Shown here: piece by piece, positions 61,105 through 64,000 of the stretch
How positions within the stretch are numbered: the first letter of the stretch is position 1
How the letters are laid out: every line of letters begins with the position of its first letter
NCBI GenBank assembly: GCA_965230065.1
Contig: OZ245942.1
Span: 5,208,001-5,272,000, forward strand
From: G965230065 sp965230065
GTDB lineage: Bacteria > Bacteroidota > Bacteroidia > Cytophagales > Cyclobacteriaceae
Length of the DNA stretch: 64,000 bases
Reading direction: 5' to 3'
The notes under the pieces: model-generated
What the model saw: the letters and a program-made list of their open reading frames with translations, nothing else
What the model was told of the DNA's origin: nothing
Databases searched by the model: none
Translations under genes and position numbers: made by a program

Positions 61105-61908
61105 ATGAACGATTTATACAAAAAACTACAATCCGGCCTCTTCATCATCAGCGGGCCTTGTGTGATAGAAAGTGAAGCGGTGGTGATGCATCTGGCAGAG
61201 AATATTGCCAAAATTTGTGAAAAATTACAACTCACCTATATCTTCAAAGCTTCTTTTGACAAAGCCAACCGTACTTCAGTAGACTCCTTTCGCGGGCCTG
61301 GCCTTGAAGAGGGTTTGCGCATTTTGGAAAAAGTGAAAAACCAATTTAACCTGCCCGTAACCACCGACGTACACGAAACTTATCAGGTAAAGTCGGCTGC
61401 CGAGGTTATTGACATTGTGCAAATTCCGGCTTTTCTCTGTCGGCAAACCGACTTACTCGTAGCTGCCGGGGAATCAGGCAAAATTGTGAATGTAAAGAAA
61501 GGACAGTTTTTAGGAGGTACAGATATGCGGTATGCCACTGAAAAAGTAGCCTCTACCGGAAACAAACAAATTTTGCTTACTGAAAGAGGCAACAGCTTTG
61601 GCTATGGCAACCTGGTGGTAGATTTTCGGAATATTGTGGAAATGAAAGCTTTTGGTTATCCGGTGGTGATGGACGTAACCCATTCTACCCAAAAACCCGG
61701 CGGACTGGGCGGAAAAAGTGGGGGCAACCGTGAATTTGCGCCCTACATATCGGCTGCTGCTGCCGCTGTCGGCGTGGATGGCTTTTTCTTTGAAGTACAC
61801 CACAATCCCGAAGAAGCTTTATCTGACGGGCCTAATATGGTTCGGTTAGAGGATTTTGAGAAAATACTAAAGAATTGCGCTGATATAAAAAAGGCTACCA
61901 TGTTATAG
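61105..61908 (+). CDS. kdsA: 3-deoxy-8-phosphooctulonate synthase
   Basis: I use the ATG at 61105 (MNDLYKKLQSG), since an earlier ATG at 61087 sits in a palindrome arm. The 267-residue TIM-barrel enzyme condenses PEP and arabinose-5-phosphate. Family marks are FIISGPCVIESEAV (Cys of the metal-dependent class; metal-independent enzymes have Asn here), FKASFDKANRTS, DVHETYQVK, and DVTHSTQKPGG. The stop codon TAG overlaps the first arm of the perfect palindrome at 61907-61939. Confidence 0.95.
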   Translation: MNDLYKKLQSGLFIISGPCVIESEAVVMHLAENIAKICEKLQLTYIFKASFDKANRTSVDSFRGPGLEEGLRILEKVKNQFNLPVTTDVHETYQVKSAAEVIDIVQIPAFLCRQTDLLVAAGESGKIVNVKKGQFLGGTDMRYATEKVASTGNKQILLTERGNSFGYGNLVVDFRNIVEMKAFGYPVVMDVTHSTQKPGGLGGKSGGNREFAPYISAAAAAVGVDGFFFEVHHNPEEALSDGPNMVRLEDFEKILKNCADIKKATML

Positions 61909-61939
61909 CCATCGGAAGTTTCAAAAACTTCCGATGGCT
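61907..61939. repeat. Perfect 15-bp inverted repeat, CAA loop, overlapping kdsA stop
   Basis: AGCCATCGGAAGTTT and AAACTTCCGATGGCT flank CAA. It starts at the second base of the kdsA stop TAG. No T-run follows, so terminator function is uncertain; kdsC begins 19 bp later. Confidence 0.8.
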
Positions 61940-61958
61940 GAAGCAAATATTTTACAAT

Positions 61959-62435
61959 ATGGATGTATCCCTCATCAAAATGATAGTACTGGATGTAGAC
62001 GGAACCCTTACCGACGGAGGGATTTACGTGACAGATTCGGGCGAAGAGTTTAAAAAATTTAATGTCAAAGACGGGATGGCCATTTCCCGTCTGCTGAAGA
62101 AAGGCATGCATTTTGGCTTAATTTCCGGCAGCAAAAGTACCGGGGCCATTCATAAAAGGGCCAAAAACCTGGGAATACGATATGTGTATGTAGGTGATGT
62201 ACCCAAAACCCAAATTCTGGAAAAGTGGTTGGTGGAACTAGGCATTACGTATGACAACATACTTTTTGTAGGCGATGACATCAGCGACCGGGCCGTAATG
62301 CAACGGGCTGCCATTGCAGCTTGCCCGGCTGATGCCGCTCCCTCAATCATGGCTATCAGCGATATTGTAACTAAAAAAGGGGGAGGGGAAGGATGTTTCC
62401 GGGAAATGGCTGATAAATATTTTCCTTTTGATTAA
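61959..62435 (+). CDS. kdsC: KDO-8-phosphate phosphatase
   Basis: This 158-residue HAD-superfamily (C0 type) phosphatase removes the phosphate from KDO-8-P. The nucleophile motif is VLDVDGTLTDGG, motif II is LISGSKSTGAI, and motif IV is VGDDISDRAVM. Its size and lack of a cap domain fit the tetrameric KdsC group. It completes the KDO set in pathway-related order kdsD-kdsB-kdsA-kdsC. Confidence 0.93.
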   Translation: MDVSLIKMIVLDVDGTLTDGGIYVTDSGEEFKKFNVKDGMAISRLLKKGMHFGLISGSKSTGAIHKRAKNLGIRYVYVGDVPKTQILEKWLVELGITYDNILFVGDDISDRAVMQRAAIAACPADAAPSIMAISDIVTKKGGGEGCFREMADKYFPFD

Positions 62436-62510
62436 CTTTAGCGCATCAATTTGTAATAATTACATTTTTTTGAAGACTTTGGACGTTTCATATTTTTATC
62501 TGATAGCTGG

Positions 62511-62541
62511 ATGCTAGTATCTAGTTTCTAGCACCTAGCAT
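62511..62541. repeat. CTAG-rich inverted repeat
   Basis: ATGCTAGTATCTAG (62511-62524) and CTAGCACCTAGCAT (62528-62541) are imperfect inverted copies around TTT, in the gap after kdsC. CTAG and TAGC words repeat several times around it. Confidence 0.65.
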
Positions 62542-62599
62542 TTAGAAATCTCCAAAGTATCAAAGGCTTAATGCAAACTACTATTTTTGAAGCAGTAAC

Positions 62600-64000
62600 A
62601 TGAGTTTTGTATATCCACAATTTTTATTTGGTTTATTAGCGCTGGCGATTCCAATCATCATCCATTTATTCAATTTCCGGCGTACCAAGAAAATATATTT
62701 CAGCAATAACCTTTTTCTGAAAAACGTAAAGGAAGCCACTACCTCCAAGCTGAAAGTGAAGCACTTGTTGATTCTGTTTTCACGCTTATTATTCATCACC
62801 TTTTTGGTTCTTACTTTTGCACAGCCCTTCATACCCAGCCAAAATCAAAATAAAACCGATAACAGCGATCAGTTGGTCTATATTTATTTAGATAATTCCC
62901 AGAGTATGTCATCAGAAGTGGCTTCCAATCTGCGCGGCATTGACCTGGGCGTAAATTATATCGAGGAGATTACAAAACTTTACCCCAAAAACACCCGGTA
63001 CAAACTGTTAACCAACGAGTTTAATGTTTTTTCCCGAGTGCCCAAGAGTGATGATGAGATACTGGAACAAACTACTGAAATTGCACTGACCGGGGCGGCG
63101 CGTACCTTAGACGAAGTTCATGGCAAAATCGTGAGCGACTTGCAAACCGGGCAGCAGTGGAATTTATCAGACCTGCCCCCCGATATTTACTGGATTACCG
63201 ATTTTCAAAAATCTACTTTCGGAGACATATCAGAAGTGGCTGTAGATACTTCTTATCGCATTAATGTTGTGCCCATCAGTTCATCGTACCGCTCCAATGT
63301 ATTTGTTGACTCTGTTTACCTGGCAAATCCGTTCATGCTGGCAGAAGAGCGGAACGAACTAAACGTGATCATCCGAAATGATGGGCCGGAAGCAGTGGAA
63401 GACCTTATTGTCCGCTTGCTCATCAACGGCCAGCAGGTAGCCAACGCCAGCAGTAATATTATAGCCAATGGAAACAGTACCATTAATTTTACTTTAAACT
63501 TTCCTTTGGAAGAGCAAAACAAAGGGCAACTCGTTTTTGAAGATTTTCCGGTAGTTTTTGATAATGAATTTTTCTTTACCCTCAACCTGGGCGACAAAAT
63601 ATCGGTGTTGGAAATTCGTGCGGGCAACTTGCCTTATGACCCCGAAAAAGGATCGAACATTGCCAATGTATATGCCAACGAGGCGGTGTTTAATTTTTCA
63701 TCGTATAGCATCAATAACTTAGACTATAGCCTGATAGCCGATGCGGACTTGTTGGTATTGAATGAAATAGGAGGGGCAGCCAATAATTCAGGAGCTGCTA
63801 TTTTGCCTTATATTCAGGACTTCCTGGCCAATGACGGGCACATATTGTACATTCCTCCGCCAACGGCCGATATTGCCTTTTTGCGCAATGTAGTAGGTAA
63901 CAGCAGTATGCAGGCCCAACGAATTGAAAATACAGATACTATCCAAGCCGGAAATGTAGAACTTAGAGAAGTTCCGTTGGCCAACCTGGACCTGGCCAAC
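62600..64000 (+). CDS. BatA-domain (aerotolerance N-terminal) membrane protein, 3' truncated by window
   Basis: The ATG at 62600 opens a frame with no stop to the window end (467 codons seen). It begins with the BatA N-terminal pattern (FVYPQFLFGLLALAIPIIIH, then LFNFRRTKKIYFSNNLFLKN) and a second membrane helix (HLLILFSRLLFITFLVLTFA), followed by a von-Willebrand-like region starting LVYIYLDNSQSMSSEV. Bacteroidota carry many such proteins of unknown role; they bind no proven partner here. The remainder is probably another 200 or so residues. Confidence 0.85.
   Translation, partial: MSFVYPQFLFGLLALAIPIIIHLFNFRRTKKIYFSNNLFLKNVKEATTSKLKVKHLLILFSRLLFITFLVLTFAQPFIPSQNQNKTDNSDQLVYIYLDNSQSMSSEVASNLRGIDLGVNYIEEITKLYPKNTRYKLLTNEFNVFSRVPKSDDEILEQTTEIALTGAARTLDEVHGKIVSDLQTGQQWNLSDLPPDIYWITDFQKSTFGDISEVAVDTSYRINVVPISSSYRSNVFVDSVYLANPFMLAEERNELNVIIRNDGPEAVEDLIVRLLINGQQVANASSNIIANGNSTINFTLNFPLEEQNKGQLVFEDFPVVFDNEFFFTLNLGDKISVLEIRAGNLPYDPEKGSNIANVYANEAVFNFSSYSINNLDYSLIADADLLVLNEIGGAANNSGAAILPYIQDFLANDGHILYIPPPTADIAFLRNVVGNSSMQAQRIENTDTIQAGNVELREVPLANLDLAN

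Noticed and set aside
61907..61939. Classical rho-independent terminator after kdsA
   Set aside because: The hairpin is perfect but no T-run follows and kdsC begins only 19 bp later on the same strand.
1..64000. tRNA, rRNA, CRISPR array, insertion sequence or phage genes
   Set aside because: No cloverleaf-like sequence, regular spaced repeats or transposase/integrase-like protein was noticed on either strand; I could not run covariance-model or IS searches.

Overview
The window reads as the chromosome of a member of the Bacteroidota, most likely a Cytophagales (Cyclobacteriaceae-like) bacterium. The reasons are two SusC/SusD pairs, an ECF sigma/FecR/SusC relay, PorT-type outer-membrane barrels, many short AT-rich leaders without clear Shine-Dalgarno sequences, moderate GC, and an LPS-type KDO pathway. 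I see no rRNA, tRNA, CRISPR array, transposase or phage gene.

Region 1 (1-21.1 kb) is an envelope locus. After the 3' end of an outer-membrane protein gene and an eIF2B-like gene, a long minus-strand series (about 12.6 to 1.6 kb) encodes secreted or lipid-anchored proteins: two DUF4136 proteins, several beta-barrels, a ZIP-like membrane protein, a glycine-zipper protein, an NTF2-like lipoprotein, an arylsulfatase, DUF2490 and DUF1254 proteins, and a 57-residue ORF resembling an arylsulfatase N-terminus. Two tandem paralogous regulators (winged-helix-like + TolB-N-like + TPR) sit at 12.96-16.27 kb. Past them lies a plus-strand set: alpha-carbonic anhydrase lipoprotein, a translationally coupled DcaP-like porin, a small coiled-coil protein, an AI-2E-family transporter, a secreted helical protein and a YqhA-like protein. 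A near-identical 32-33 bp element lies on each side of the regulator pair in mirror orientation, upstream of the first gene of each flank. This is the best candidate here for an undescribed regulatory system.

Region 2 (21.1-32.9 kb) is a minus-strand uronate-catabolism operon: SSS symporter, SDR, RraA-family protein, heparinase II/III-like lyase, PF05426 lyase lipoprotein, zinc-type dehydrogenase, KduD, aldo/keto reductase and an unknown protein. It is divergent from an IclR-family regulator.

Region 3 (32.9-44.4 kb, plus strand) holds ECF sigma, FecR, SusC and SusD, then an exported Gfo/Idh/MocA oxidoreductase and two exported FAD-dependent oxidoreductases.

Region 4 (44.7-56.9 kb, minus strand) is a second polysaccharide-utilisation operon: SusC, SusD, two alpha/beta-hydrolase esterases, a GH39-like enzyme, an SGNH esterase, a GH-A enzyme and a GH28-like protein. 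Its promoter region shares a ~40 bp AT-rich element with the promoter region of the uronate operon, so regions 2 and 4 probably form one regulon: SusCD import and surface depolymerisation feed the SSS transporter and the KduD-type cytoplasmic steps.

Region 5 (57.3-59.1 kb) is a small arsenic locus (ArsR, ArsM with Cys-Cys repeats, then a reading frame broken by three nonsense codons). Region 6 (59.3-62.4 kb) is a complete KDO set kdsD-kdsB-kdsA-kdsC, followed by the start of a BatA-domain protein that runs off the window.

Many intergenic spaces carry long imperfect palindromes of differing sequence. In at least five places the stop codon of the upstream gene lies in, or directly abuts, the palindrome arm.
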